A stretch of 15,742 nt of DNA from PGYR01 sp040264895 (GTDB lineage Bacteria > Bacteroidota > Ignavibacteria > Kapaibacteriales > UBA2268): positions 1 through 15,742 of the forward strand of contig JBDQHL010000035.1 of assembly GCA_040264895.1 (NCBI GenBank), written 5' to 3'. How positions within the stretch are numbered: the first letter of the stretch is position 1; every line of letters begins with the position of its first letter. A program made the translations under genes and the position numbers. The notes under the pieces were generated by a model. It saw only the letters and a list, made by a program, of their open reading frames with translations, did no database searches and had not been told where the DNA came from. Below are positions 1 through 8,078 of this stretch, in pieces.

Positions 1-931
1 AATAAAATTCAATATACTTGAATATCCAACTTCAGGCAATCTATTTATATGATTACCCCTTTTAATCGAATATTCGAAAACCCCATTTTCAAATTCTTCA
101 GGGTTTTCAATTTTTGAAAACAAACCAGAAAAATAAATTATATCACTATTTAGTTCAGAGAATTTAATATCAGCTATGTCAGTATTCCACGCTTTATCTG
201 GACTGTTAAAAAAAAGCTGATAACTTTTAATCTGACTAAAAGTCTCTAAATCCCATATATATATATGCTTCCCTTCCATTTATACTTACTAAGTATTTCC
301 CATCATGTGAAATATCTATTAATTCCATATAATCTTTTTTGTAAGCTCTTAGATTTCTTATCTCTTCCGATGTTTCATAATTATATACCTTTATAGAGTA
401 GAAATCTGTATTTTCTCCTAATTGCTTTCCATTTATTCCCTTTTCTAAAATAAAATAAACATAAGGTTTGACTGGGTCAATCTTTATATCAATAATTCTA
501 TTATTGTAAGGTCTATTTTTTTCATCAAAAGCATCTCCTTCTAAGGGTAGTTCGAATTTATTGATTATCGAAAAATCATCAACGCTTCTAACTTCAAATC
601 CAGCAGGTATGCTTCTAACACCTCCTACAGACATTATGAATCTATTACTATCAGGCAATATCTCAAATTTACTTTCTTCGTAAATGTTATTGATTTGTAT
701 AGAATCTATCAACTCTCCTGTTAAGGTTTCTCGAATTTCAACCGAACCAATATCCCCGTCTACTCCCATCATAATAAATTGATTTTCTCCTTTTAGAAAC
801 TCTACGTCTAAAAGATTGGCATTGTCAGAAGGGTTAATATCCCAGTCTTTATCCCACACAGGGACTATTTCTCCAGACCTCACCAGTGAGGTAGCAGTGA
901 TTATTGTGATTAAAAGTATTAGTGTTTTCAT
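1..931 (-). pseudogene. Secreted propeller-like surface protein, frame-broken and cut by the window edge
   Basis: The gene starts at 931 with a classical signal peptide (MKTLILLITIITATSLVRSG). About 200 residues of beta-strand-rich sequence follow, with WD40/propeller-style phrases such as DISHDGKYLVSINGREAYIY. The frame then ends at a TAG at 236-238. Reading past it in another frame from about position 266 gives YIWDLETFSQIKSYQLFF and stays open for 85 codons to position 1, in the same protein style. The two parts are therefore one gene broken by a shift. The break lies at or near an AT dinucleotide tract at 255-266: one extra AT unit would restore a continuous IYIWDLETF. The signal peptide closely resembles that of the complete 444-residue protein starting at 10403, so the two are probably paralogs, and the missing C-terminus may carry a T9SS sorting domain (inference). 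It is a pseudogene, a phase-variable gene or an assembly indel. The exact function is not recognised. Confidence 0.7.
255..266. repeat. (AT)6 dinucleotide tract at the frame break
   Basis: Six perfect AT units sit inside the coding sequence of the broken gene at the left edge. In the sequence as given, the upstream frame ends 17 bases beyond the tract at a TAG, while the other frame continues as YIWDLETF. A change of one unit (six to seven) restores the frame. Short dinucleotide tracts are prone to slipped-strand mispairing and to sequencing error, and the sequence alone cannot separate these. Confidence 0.7.
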
Positions 932-973
932 AATTATTGAATTAGGTTAATTCCAATATCTTATAATACAAAA

Positions 974-1003
974 AAAGCCAACCTAAATAAATAGATTGGC
1001 TTT
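974..1003 (-). terminator. Intrinsic terminator of tRNA-Glu
   Basis: On the minus strand an 11-bp stem (AAAGCCAATCT with AGGTTGGCTTT, one U-G pair) closes an 8-base loop and is followed by a run of T residues (970-973 and beyond). It begins 7 bases after the 3' end of the tRNA. It ends about 40 bases before the start codon at 931, so it probably separates tRNA transcription from the downstream surface gene. Confidence 0.85.
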
Positions 1004-1010
1004 CCTTATG

Positions 1011-1082
1011 TGATCCCTAGGGGATTTGAACCCCTGTTGCCGCCGTGAAAGGGCGGAGTCCTAACCACTAGACGAAGGGACC
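1011..1082 (-). tRNA. tRNA-Glu (UUC anticodon)
   Basis: The reverse complement folds into a full cloverleaf. The acceptor stem is GGTCCCT with AGGGATC (one G-U pair) and the discriminator base is A. The D arm contains TAGTGGTTAGGA. The anticodon stem is CCGCC/GGCGG around the loop CTTTCAC, which gives anticodon TTC (UUC) for glutamate. The T arm is CAGGGG-TTCAAAT-CCCCTA in type. The 3' CCA is not encoded and would be added after transcription. It stands alone, with its own promoter upstream and terminator downstream, between two surface-protein genes. Confidence 0.97.
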
Positions 1083-1103
1083 AGTGCGTCAAAAAATTGA
1101 ATA

Positions 1104-1135
1104 CAAACTTAAGGATATTTTTCTAATATGCAAAA
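1104..1135 (-). promoter_or_regulatory. Bacteroidota-type promoter of tRNA-Glu
   Basis: On the minus strand, TTTTG (1131-1135) is separated by 19 bases from TAAGTTTG (1104-1111), an exact match to the TAnnTTTG -7 element with a -33 TTTG box at the usual spacing. The -7 element lies 21 bases before the first base of the tRNA, which would place the transcript start just ahead of the mature 5' end. This is the best-formed promoter in the window. Confidence 0.8.
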
Positions 1136-1197
1136 CATTTTTCAAAAAAATATGTTATATTATCATTAACTATTTCATAATATAAAGAATAAAAATT

Positions 1198-2156
1198 ATG
1201 AATAAAATTATCCTTTCTGCGATTGTTATTTTTGTATCAATCATTAGCTCTCAATTTGCCTATTCACAGGGTTGTTCCGATGCTGGACTATGCTCTATTG
1301 ATGGTGGTCACAGAGCCCTATGGACAGTACAAATGAAACTTCTAATATGTACTTATCTCTCTCTAATTCCATTGGAATAGGTGACAACTCCGTGCTGATT
1401 AATTCTACTGGAGTTAGTCTAAGCTATAGCACTAATGATTTTACACTCTCAGTAGGTGTCCCATTCGTAATAACTTCTGGTGATTTGGGTTCAACAAGTG
1501 GACTTGGAGATGTACTTATTACATTAGGTACTAACTTATATTCTGATGGTGATTTGAGTTGGAATGCCACTTTTGGTGGTAAGATTGCTACCAATAATGC
1601 AGACTTGAAAAATGGAGAAGGATTACCTATGCCTATGGTAAATCAGACTAGCCAGGGTACAAATGATATGATATTCCTTACTTCACTTAGATCAGGAGAT
1701 TGGCAGGTTACTACAGGTGTTCAAACTCCACTTAATAGAAATGAGAATTCATATACTAATGAAATAGTTTTTGAAGAGTTTTCGCCAGAAACGGAAGATT
1801 ATTTCTCGAATAGAGGAATATATGAGTCATCACGTAATTTCAAACGTGGAAGTGATGTTATGCTTAAAATAGAGAAATTCTTTGAGCTTAATGATGATTT
1901 GAAACTTATGGGTGGTGTTCTGCCAGTTTATAGATTGGAAAATTCAGTTTATGAAAACGAAACTACAGGAAATGATATAGAGATTATCGATTCTGACGGC
2001 TTGACAGTAAATATAATTGGAAGTATGGATTACAGAGTGAGTGATGTTAGCTCATTCAAACTTAATCTTGGTTTCCCTGTTCTAACAAGAACTGTAAGAG
2101 CAGATGGTTTGACGAGAGCGATAGTCGCAACTATTAGCTATAGTGTAGCTATTTAG
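1198..2156 (+). pseudogene. Outer-membrane beta-barrel protein (GCSDAG family), split by a frameshift
   Basis: Two frames form one gene. The first (1198-1380) encodes a signal peptide ending near FAYSQ and then GCSDAGLCSIDGG, the mature N-terminus I recall for a Bacteroidota barrel family usually annotated as hypothetical or transporter. The second (open from 1302, first ATG at 1320, stop at 2156) encodes the barrel: alternating short strands and family phrases such as GDLGSTSGLGDV, KNGEGLPMPM, RGSDVMLKIEKF and DGLTR near the end. Neither half makes sense alone: the first lacks a barrel and the second lacks a signal peptide. One missing base between about 1302 and 1377 explains the break; adding a C to the CCC at 1316-1318 joins them as GGHRAPMDSTNE. 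The total length of about 319 residues fits a complete barrel protein. The last 8 bases overlap the end of the convergent MATE gene. The cause may be a real lesion or an assembly indel. The transported substrate is unknown. Confidence 0.75.
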
Positions 2157-3498
2157 TACTTGGTAAGTTCTTAGAGTAGTGCAGGAATCTGAGGAATAGG
2201 AATATTCCCGAGAAGCTAAGCCCTGCCAAAAGTCCATACCAAATTCCCTCTGGTCCCATATCCAAAGTGAATGCGAAGTAGTAAGATAGTGGTATGCTAA
2301 GTCCCCAATATGCTATTATGATGATTAATGTTGGTATTTTCACATCTTCCAAGCCACGTAAGACACCCAAGCCAACTGCCTGTGCTCCATCTACAATTTG
2401 GAAGAACCCTGCTATCATTAGCAGCTGTGTTGAAATAGCTAACACAACTTCATCATTAGTGAAAATCATTGATATAGGTCTGCCTAAGAAGATAAAGCAT
2501 AATGCTGTAAATGTCATAATTGCAAGACCCATTACGTAAGTCGAATATCCTGCACTTCGCATTTTGTCATATCGTCCATTACCAACAAAATTACTAACCC
2601 TGATAGTAGCAGCAGTAGCTACACCAGTTACAGAAAGAAATGCTAATGCACTTAGACTAACTGCGATTTGATGTGCTGCTAATGGATAGGTTCCTATCCA
2701 ACCCATCATAAAAGTTGCTATAACAAAAGAGCTAATCTCTAAAACAAACTGAAACCCTATTGGTACACCAATCTTCAACAGATTTACAATGCTTTCTTTT
2801 CTTATAGTTAGTCTTTTAGCCGCCCTTAGGTAACGAGCTACTCTCTCATCTTTACTAATTATATAGAATAAAAATAATCCCATGAGTGAACGAGAAATAG
2901 TTGTTGCTATACCAGCTCCAAATAGTTCTAATCTAGGAAATCCAAATTCACCATATATAAGTAAATAGTTTAAAACTACATTAATTAAATTACCAGCTAA
3001 GCCAGCCCACATAGCAGGCTTCGTTAATGTGACCCCTTCAGCAAATTGCTTTAGGGACATAAAGTACATAAACGGAACCATAGAAATAGACAAGGTAAGG
3101 AAATAGGGGATAGCATACTCAACTACATCAGGCGGTTGGTTTAACTTATCAAAAAAGTATGATGCTACTACCATGACTAATGTGAGAATGAAGCCAGTCC
3201 AAAGGTATATGAACTTACCACTTTTTAGATAGGAAGCAATTTGTCCATGCTTTTCATTTCCATATGCTTTACCAACAGCAGGTGTTAAACCAATTGAAAG
3301 CCCAATACCAAAAATATATATCATTATGAACACAGTGTTAGCTAACGAGGATGCAGCTAACTGAACACTACTGATATTCCCAACCATGGCATTATCCACC
3401 AAAGATGTAGCCATGTGACCAATCTGTCCCAACACAACAGGCATTCCTATTCGGAAATTCTCTTTGTAATGATTCTTATATTCTTTAGAAAATATCAT
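2149..3498 (-). CDS. MATE family multidrug/toxin efflux transporter
   Basis: This 449-residue polytopic inner-membrane protein has the usual length and about 12 hydrophobic segments. The N-terminal pattern is typical of MATE carriers: NFRIGMPVVLGQIGHM, then a VDNAMVGN segment in the first helix pair and IGLSIGLTPAVGKAYGN in the second. The second half repeats the pattern (KIGVPIGFQFVLEISSF, AAHQIAVSLSALAFLSVTG), as expected from the two pseudo-symmetric six-helix bundles. MATE proteins export cationic drugs or other organic compounds in exchange for Na+ or H+; the substrate and coupling ion cannot be read here. The start at 3498 is supported by the short polar leader (MIFSKEYKNHYKE) before helix 1. 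The gene follows fbaB on the same strand, but a terminator hairpin between them ends 12 bases before the start codon. I see no clear Shine-Dalgarno sequence. Confidence 0.93.
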   Translation of the reverse strand: MIFSKEYKNHYKENFRIGMPVVLGQIGHMATSLVDNAMVGNISSVQLAASSLANTVFIMIYIFGIGLSIGLTPAVGKAYGNEKHGQIASYLKSGKFIYLWTGFILTLVMVVASYFFDKLNQPPDVVEYAIPYFLTLSISMVPFMYFMSLKQFAEGVTLTKPAMWAGLAGNLINVVLNYLLIYGEFGFPRLELFGAGIATTISRSLMGLFLFYIISKDERVARYLRAAKRLTIRKESIVNLLKIGVPIGFQFVLEISSFVIATFMMGWIGTYPLAAHQIAVSLSALAFLSVTGVATAATIRVSNFVGNGRYDKMRSAGYSTYVMGLAIMTFTALCFIFLGRPISMIFTNDEVVLAISTQLLMIAGFFQIVDGAQAVGLGVLRGLEDVKIPTLIIIIAYWGLSIPLSYYFAFTLDMGPEGIWYGLLAGLSFSGIFLFLRFLHYSKNLPSTK

Positions 3499-3510
3499 GC
3501 TTTAAATAAA

Positions 3511-3532
3511 AATCCCTTCAAACGAAGGGATT
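3511..3532 (-). terminator. Intrinsic terminator of fbaB
   Basis: A perfect 9-bp stem (AATCCCTTC/GAAGGGATT) with a 4-base loop is followed on the minus strand by TTTATTT. It lies 27 bases after the fbaB stop codon and only 12 bases before the MATE start codon. The MATE gene must therefore be read through this hairpin or started from a promoter overlapping it. Confidence 0.85.
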
Positions 3533-3559
3533 AAAAAATTCTCTAATTTCAACTGACTA

Positions 3560-4624
3560 TTATACTATAGTAATTTCATCTGATAAATAAACATCTTGAA
3601 TAGCATTTAGCAATTCAACACCTTCATTTATTGGTCTTTGGAATGCTTTTCTACCAGATATCAAGCCGATACCACCAGCACGTTTGTTGATTACAGCAGT
3701 TGCTACTGCATCTTGCAAATCATTAGTGCCAGATGCACCGCCACTGTTAATAAGCCCAGCTCTACCCATATAGCAATTAGCTACTTGATATCTAGTCAAA
3801 TCAATTGGGTGGTCAGAAACTAATTCTTCATACATAGCTTTGTCATATTTACCATAGCTTACTCCGCCTTCATTCATAGCAATATAGCCACCATTGTTTG
3901 TAGGTTGCTTTTGCTTAATTATATCAGCTTGTATAGTAACTCCTAAGTGGTTTGCTTGTGCAGTCAAATCAGAAGAAGCATGGTAGTCTGTATCCTTTTT
4001 AAAGTCATTATTTCTAAGGTAACACCAAAGAACTGTAGCCATCCCAAGTTCATGTGCTCTTTCGAATGCTTCTGCAACTTCAACTATTTGAGCATTACTT
4101 TCTTCAGAACCGAAGTAGATAGTAGCACCAACTGCAGCTGCACCCATTTCATAAGCTCTATCAACACTTCCGAACATAATCTGGTCGAATGTGTTTGGTG
4201 ATGTCATCAATTCATTATGATTTATTTTTACTATGAATGGGATCTTGTGAGCATATTTACGAGAAACCATACCTAACACACCAAATGTAGAGGCAACAGC
4301 ATTACAACCGCCTTCTATTGCCAATTTCACAATGTTTTCTGGATCAAAGTAATCAGGGTTCTTAGTGAAGCTAGCGCTACCACTGTGTTCTATTCCTTGG
4401 TCAACTGGCAGGATCGATGTATAACCAGTTCCTGCTAATCTGCCTGTTTGAAAAATCCACTCTAAGTTACCTAATACTCTGTTGTTCCTGTCAGATTGCA
4501 TGAAAATATCATCTACAAAAGTTGGAGATGGTAAGTGTAATCTTGATTTATCAATTTTCGGTGAATCGAATCCTAATAACGAATCTGACTTGTCACCTAA
4601 TATTTCGCTTATTTTATCTATCAT
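3560..4624 (-). CDS. fbaB: Class I fructose-bisphosphate aldolase (DhnA/FbaB type)
   Basis: The enzyme reversibly splits fructose 1,6-bisphosphate into dihydroxyacetone phosphate and glyceraldehyde 3-phosphate in cytoplasmic glycolysis and gluconeogenesis. At 354 residues it matches the family length (about 350 in E. coli FbaB). The TIM-barrel landmarks are present: SILPVDQGIEH (about 70-80) near the start, VKINHNELM (132-140), the segment ADIIKQKQP (233-241), whose Lys237 is the likely Schiff-base residue, and the phosphate-binding LINSGGASG (291-299) and GLISGRKAFQRP (320-331). The start at 4624 is preceded by AGAGAAAAAAA, a weak purine-rich ribosome site. It is a single-gene unit: the VWA gene upstream ends with its own terminator and a hairpin follows the stop. 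It is an ordinary intact housekeeping gene. Confidence 0.96.
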   Translation of the reverse strand: MIDKISEILGDKSDSLLGFDSPKIDKSRLHLPSPTFVDDIFMQSDRNNRVLGNLEWIFQTGRLAGTGYTSILPVDQGIEHSGSASFTKNPDYFDPENIVKLAIEGGCNAVASTFGVLGMVSRKYAHKIPFIVKINHNELMTSPNTFDQIMFGSVDRAYEMGAAAVGATIYFGSEESNAQIVEVAEAFERAHELGMATVLWCYLRNNDFKKDTDYHASSDLTAQANHLGVTIQADIIKQKQPTNNGGYIAMNEGGVSYGKYDKAMYEELVSDHPIDLTRYQVANCYMGRAGLINSGGASGTNDLQDAVATAVINKRAGGIGLISGRKAFQRPINEGVELLNAIQDVYLSDEITIV

Positions 4625-4653
4625 TTTTTTTCTCTTTGGATAAACTAACTCTT

Positions 4654-4661
4654 CAAAAATA
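4654..4661 (-). promoter_or_regulatory. Possible -7 element for fbaB
   Basis: TATTTTTG on the minus strand matches TAnnTTTG and lies 29 bases before the fbaB start codon, between it and the terminator of the preceding gene. No clear -33 TTTG sits at the right distance, and the region is AT-rich, so a chance match is possible. Confidence 0.4.
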
Positions 4662-4683
4662 ATACAATTAATTACATAAAAAA

Positions 4684-4704
4684 AGCGGGTCGTTAAAACC
4701 CGCT
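4684..4704 (-). terminator. Intrinsic terminator of the VWA-domain gene
   Basis: On the minus strand AGCGGGT and ACCCGCT form a perfect 7-bp stem around a 7-base loop, followed directly by TTTTTTT. It lies 29 bases after the stop codon of the large VWA gene. Confidence 0.92.
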
Positions 4705-4733
4705 AATTAATATTATTCTAATCTATAAATATC

Positions 4734-7700
4734 TTACTTAACTTTGATAAATCTCAAGCTTTCTTCGTAAGAATTAGATTTGTACCTCACTATATAAGTG
4801 CCCATAGTCAAATCAGATATGTTAATATCATATTCGTTTATTCCTTGCTGAGCATCTGAAATATCTATAGTCTTAACTTTCTGTCCATAAGTAGAATATA
4901 TTTCTAAAGTAACTGGAGAGTTGAATGGTAATTCATACTCGAGTTTTAGAACGTCTTCTGCTGGATTCTTGCCATTAAGTCTGAAACCATTCGTGTTATC
5001 TGAAACATTAATCAATGAACCAGATAAGTTACATCCCAATAAGAATGACTCTACAGATGCATCATTAACTGTCAGGCAGTTTAGGTCAACCAAATCAGCA
5101 CTTATGTCAATTACTGACATTGTATCATTACCAATAGTTGTCAATAGTGGGATTTCAAAATTTATAGCTTCATCAACAGGAATATTTCCTGTGAAAGTAG
5201 CTGTAATAAAATTATTCTCTTTTTGAGTGCTTAAATCAATAACTGGAGTAATAGCCAAATCAGAAGTAATATTAGGAGTTAGCATATAGTGTGTCGTACT
5301 ATTGTAACCAATTGTAAGTACCAATTCACTAGCATTAGTATTTGGTCTGATATTATAATCACTAAAGTCAAGACTAAAGTTTACGTTTACTTCTCTACCT
5401 AAGTCAGTTGAGTAATCAGGTGAATCAAATCCAATCAAATCAACAGCTTCAATAATTGCTACACCTTCTAATGGTGCAGTGTATTCAAATCCATCTGAGA
5501 AACTAAATATCGCAGTTGCAGAGTGATTACCTATACCACTTGGGATATAATCTATAGCAACTACTTTAGTACCATTTGCAGGAATTGAGAATGTAGTTTC
5601 TTGCAACTCAAAATTAATGTTAGTTTGATTTAGTACAGAAGTAACATCAATTTCTTGTGAAGTATTGTTTTCTAATGTTACAGTCATTGTCTCTAATTCA
5701 CAGCTTAAGATTGGACCAAAATTTGTAACTGGTAATGTAACTCCATCACCAGGTATTGAAGTTCCGTCAATATCAAATTCATTTAGAACAAATGATACAG
5801 GTTCTGGACCTTCAACATTATCTGCCTCTACAATAATAACTCCAGTGCTTACACCTACTGATGTAGGATTAAAGTTAACAGGTACAGTTATTGTTTGTCC
5901 TTTTGATAAGGTAGTGCCTGAAGTAAAGTTTGTCAAGTCAAGGCTAAATACATTATCACTACCAGCTTTAAGTCTAATATCTTTTACTTCCATTACACCA
6001 TAATCAGAATTGTTTGTTACAACAAAGTCAATTGGTGCGACAGCTGAATTAACTTCAACATCTGTGAACATGACATCATTACCATCAACTTCTGGTAAAA
6101 ATCCAATACCAGATAATCTTGCAGTTAGTGCTTCAGTCCTATTTGTTAATTTGACATTCAGATCTACATTTATATTTCCTTCTGCATTCGGTGTGAAAGT
6201 AATATCAAAACTTGTTTCACCACCATTAGCAGTTAGATTTGTTAATGAACCACTAACATCACCAAGCATAAAGCCTTGTGAGTTATCTGATAAAGTAATT
6301 GACTCTATTTCTACATCGTTGTCATTGTTATTAGTGATTGTGTAAGACATAGTAACTGGGTTGTTTATTCTAACTAAATCCCAATTCATAGGAGAAAGTG
6401 CTAAGTCAGCTTCAATTACATTAGCAGTTATGCTTGATGTTGCAACTCCACAATCAGAGATAATTCCATAATTCAAATTAGCTGTCTTGTTACCAGGAGT
6501 AGTAGGTGTAATTGTAAGCTCTACATTCATACTTTTGCCAGCACCAAGAGTGAAATTTGCTCCAGCATTACCATTCACAGATTTTATCGCAAATTCTGTA
6601 TTATCATTTCCTTCAATTGTTACAGTGCCAGAGATTTCTTCAGTTGAATTATTCGTAAATACATCAGTAGCTACATAATCAGTGCTTCCGCTAAGATTTA
6701 TATTTCCTAAATCTATAGCTTGTGTTATTGGACCACAAGGAGCAACTAAATTTACAGGTTCTACTGGACATAAGTCTGTTTCAAAGACTAAGTCAAAATC
6801 TTTTGGTGCGTCCGATGGATCTCTAATATAGTTGACAGCAAATGTTTTAGTCTGTCCTTCATCTAAAACAAATCCACCTGCAGGCATATTGTCAAATTCA
6901 GGTATTTCAAAATCATTATCGTTATTTGTAATATTGAAACCAGTTATCAAAAAGTCACCAACTTCAGCAGTCAATGTTACGTCTTGAGTCACAGACCCAT
7001 TATTATCGAAATATAATGTGCCATTGTCTCTAGATACTCTAGCTAATCCTTTTTCAGCCGATGGTGTATAATTGAAAGTTCTTTGTATTGGGTCATTAGT
7101 TGTTCTTGTAAAAGTAACATCTACACTTCTTTCAGTTACTTCATCACACTCTAAATTAGATTCCCATTCTAACCAGCAAACTGTGCTCGACTTAAGGTCA
7201 TCAGTTATAGCTCGCCAATAGTCACGTAATTCTCTTTCAGAATTTACATTAGTATAAATTCCACCAGTAGCTTGGCTAATATCTTTCAAATCATTGACAC
7301 TGTCAAAAGCGTCAGGGTCAAAAGTAACAGAATAGAATTCTATACCTCTGCTTTGTAAGTCCTCAATTACTTTTTCTCTTTCAAAAGGATTATTCCCATT
7401 AGGGTTTTCATGTGCACCATCTGTTAAGAAAACAACTACTTTTCTGTCTGTAGCTGGTTTTGACTTAAAAATTTCTAAGACATGTTTGCCTGTTGGTTCT
7501 TCCCACATAGGAGTGTTGAAGTCAGTTCTACCAATTAACTGATCATATTCATCAAAATCAGCCTTTGCATCTTCAGCAGTAAAGTTCCAATCTTTCCATA
7601 CTCTTCCTTCTATTTCTCTTCCAGCAAACGGAACTATATGCATAGAAGTACCATTTACGAATTTTACAGAATCGATAAATTCATCAACTGCTCTTTCTAA

Positions 7701-8060
7701 TACTTCTGCTCTTGTTTCACCTTTCCAAGGCTCAAACATACTTTGAGAGGCATCTACAACTAAAGCAATGTGAACTGGTAACAAACCTTCGATGTCTTCG
7801 CATTTTAATACTAATGAAGTTTCGTCTTTACTAACTCCATTTTCTAACAAGTCGAAATCAGGAGGATTTGGTTGGGTTAATGGTGCTGAGTAATAATCCT
7901 GATTAAGTCTTCCATTCTTAGCAATTATATAACTTTTTACTAAAGGAAACTCTGCTGTCTCAAGACCCGTTATATTAAACACAGGATTCTCTTGGGACTG
8001 TGAATTTGTATTTATTAATAAGAATATTGAAGCTATAATTATTAAAATTTGTTTTGACAT
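4734..8060 (-). CDS. Giant secreted VWA-domain protein with Ig-like (ASH/HYDIN-type) repeats and T9SS sorting domain
   Basis: The 1108-residue protein has a signal peptide (MSKQILIIIASIFLLINTNS). A short N-terminal domain (about 25-90) is followed by a von Willebrand A domain (about 95-292) with an intact MIDAS metal site: DASQS at 103-107, a conserved threonine in GRTDFNTP (178-184) and LTDG at 212-215. Next come at least four or five beta-sandwich repeats (about 300-880) that alternate NNS/NNN-type openings with phrases such as ITFTPNAEG, VNFNPTSVG and IDYIPSGIG, which resemble ASH/HYDIN or choice-of-anchor domains. A further beta domain (about 890-1010) precedes a C-terminal sorting domain (1026-1108; MGTYIVRYKSN, then ending in a short basic tail). 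The protein is predicted to cross the outer membrane by the type IX system and be anchored or released at the surface. Adhesion through a metal-bound VWA is a reasonable guess, but the ligand is unknown. The start is supported by AAGGAT six bases upstream. Confidence 0.9.
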   Translation of the reverse strand: MSKQILIIIASIFLLINTNSQSQENPVFNITGLETAEFPLVKSYIIAKNGRLNQDYYSAPLTQPNPPDFDLLENGVSKDETSLVLKCEDIEGLLPVHIALVVDASQSMFEPWKGETRAEVLERAVDEFIDSVKFVNGTSMHIVPFAGREIEGRVWKDWNFTAEDAKADFDEYDQLIGRTDFNTPMWEEPTGKHVLEIFKSKPATDRKVVVFLTDGAHENPNGNNPFEREKVIEDLQSRGIEFYSVTFDPDAFDSVNDLKDISQATGGIYTNVNSERELRDYWRAITDDLKSSTVCWLEWESNLECDEVTERSVDVTFTRTTNDPIQRTFNYTPSAEKGLARVSRDNGTLYFDNNGSVTQDVTLTAEVGDFLITGFNITNNDNDFEIPEFDNMPAGGFVLDEGQTKTFAVNYIRDPSDAPKDFDLVFETDLCPVEPVNLVAPCGPITQAIDLGNINLSGSTDYVATDVFTNNSTEEISGTVTIEGNDNTEFAIKSVNGNAGANFTLGAGKSMNVELTITPTTPGNKTANLNYGIISDCGVATSSITANVIEADLALSPMNWDLVRINNPVTMSYTITNNNDNDVEIESITLSDNSQGFMLGDVSGSLTNLTANGGETSFDITFTPNAEGNINVDLNVKLTNRTEALTARLSGIGFLPEVDGNDVMFTDVEVNSAVAPIDFVVTNNSDYGVMEVKDIRLKAGSDNVFSLDLTNFTSGTTLSKGQTITVPVNFNPTSVGVSTGVIIVEADNVEGPEPVSFVLNEFDIDGTSIPGDGVTLPVTNFGPILSCELETMTVTLENNTSQEIDVTSVLNQTNINFELQETTFSIPANGTKVVAIDYIPSGIGNHSATAIFSFSDGFEYTAPLEGVAIIEAVDLIGFDSPDYSTDLGREVNVNFSLDFSDYNIRPNTNASELVLTIGYNSTTHYMLTPNITSDLAITPVIDLSTQKENNFITATFTGNIPVDEAINFEIPLLTTIGNDTMSVIDISADLVDLNCLTVNDASVESFLLGCNLSGSLINVSDNTNGFRLNGKNPAEDVLKLEYELPFNSPVTLEIYSTYGQKVKTIDISDAQQGINEYDINISDLTMGTYIVRYKSNSYEESLRFIKVK

Positions 8061-8066
8061 CTTAAA

Positions 8067-8072
8067 ATCCTT
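8067..8072 (-). promoter_or_regulatory. Ribosome binding site of the VWA gene
   Basis: AAGGAT on the minus strand lies 6 bases before the ATG at 8060. It is one of only two convincing Shine-Dalgarno sequences in the window and supports this start codon. Confidence 0.65.
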
Positions 8073-8078
8073 AAACTT

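Noticed and set aside
1011..1082. tRNA-Glu as an integration (att) site for a mobile element
   Set aside because: No direct repeat of the tRNA 3' end, integrase or other mobile gene is seen in the window.
1302..1330. Programmed -1 frameshift in the barrel gene
   Set aside because: No slippery heptamer of the X XXY YYZ type with a downstream structure is apparent, and the family is not known to use frameshifting; a simple indel is more likely.
2294..2539. Open frame of 81 codons on the plus strand inside the MATE gene
   Set aside because: It is a shadow of the MATE coding sequence, with no recognisable protein features or ribosome site.
5665..6678. Three open frames on the plus strand inside the VWA gene
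   Set aside because: They are rich in Ser/Val/Pro as expected from the antisense of a beta-rich repeat protein, and show no family signature; the minus-strand gene explains the sequence.
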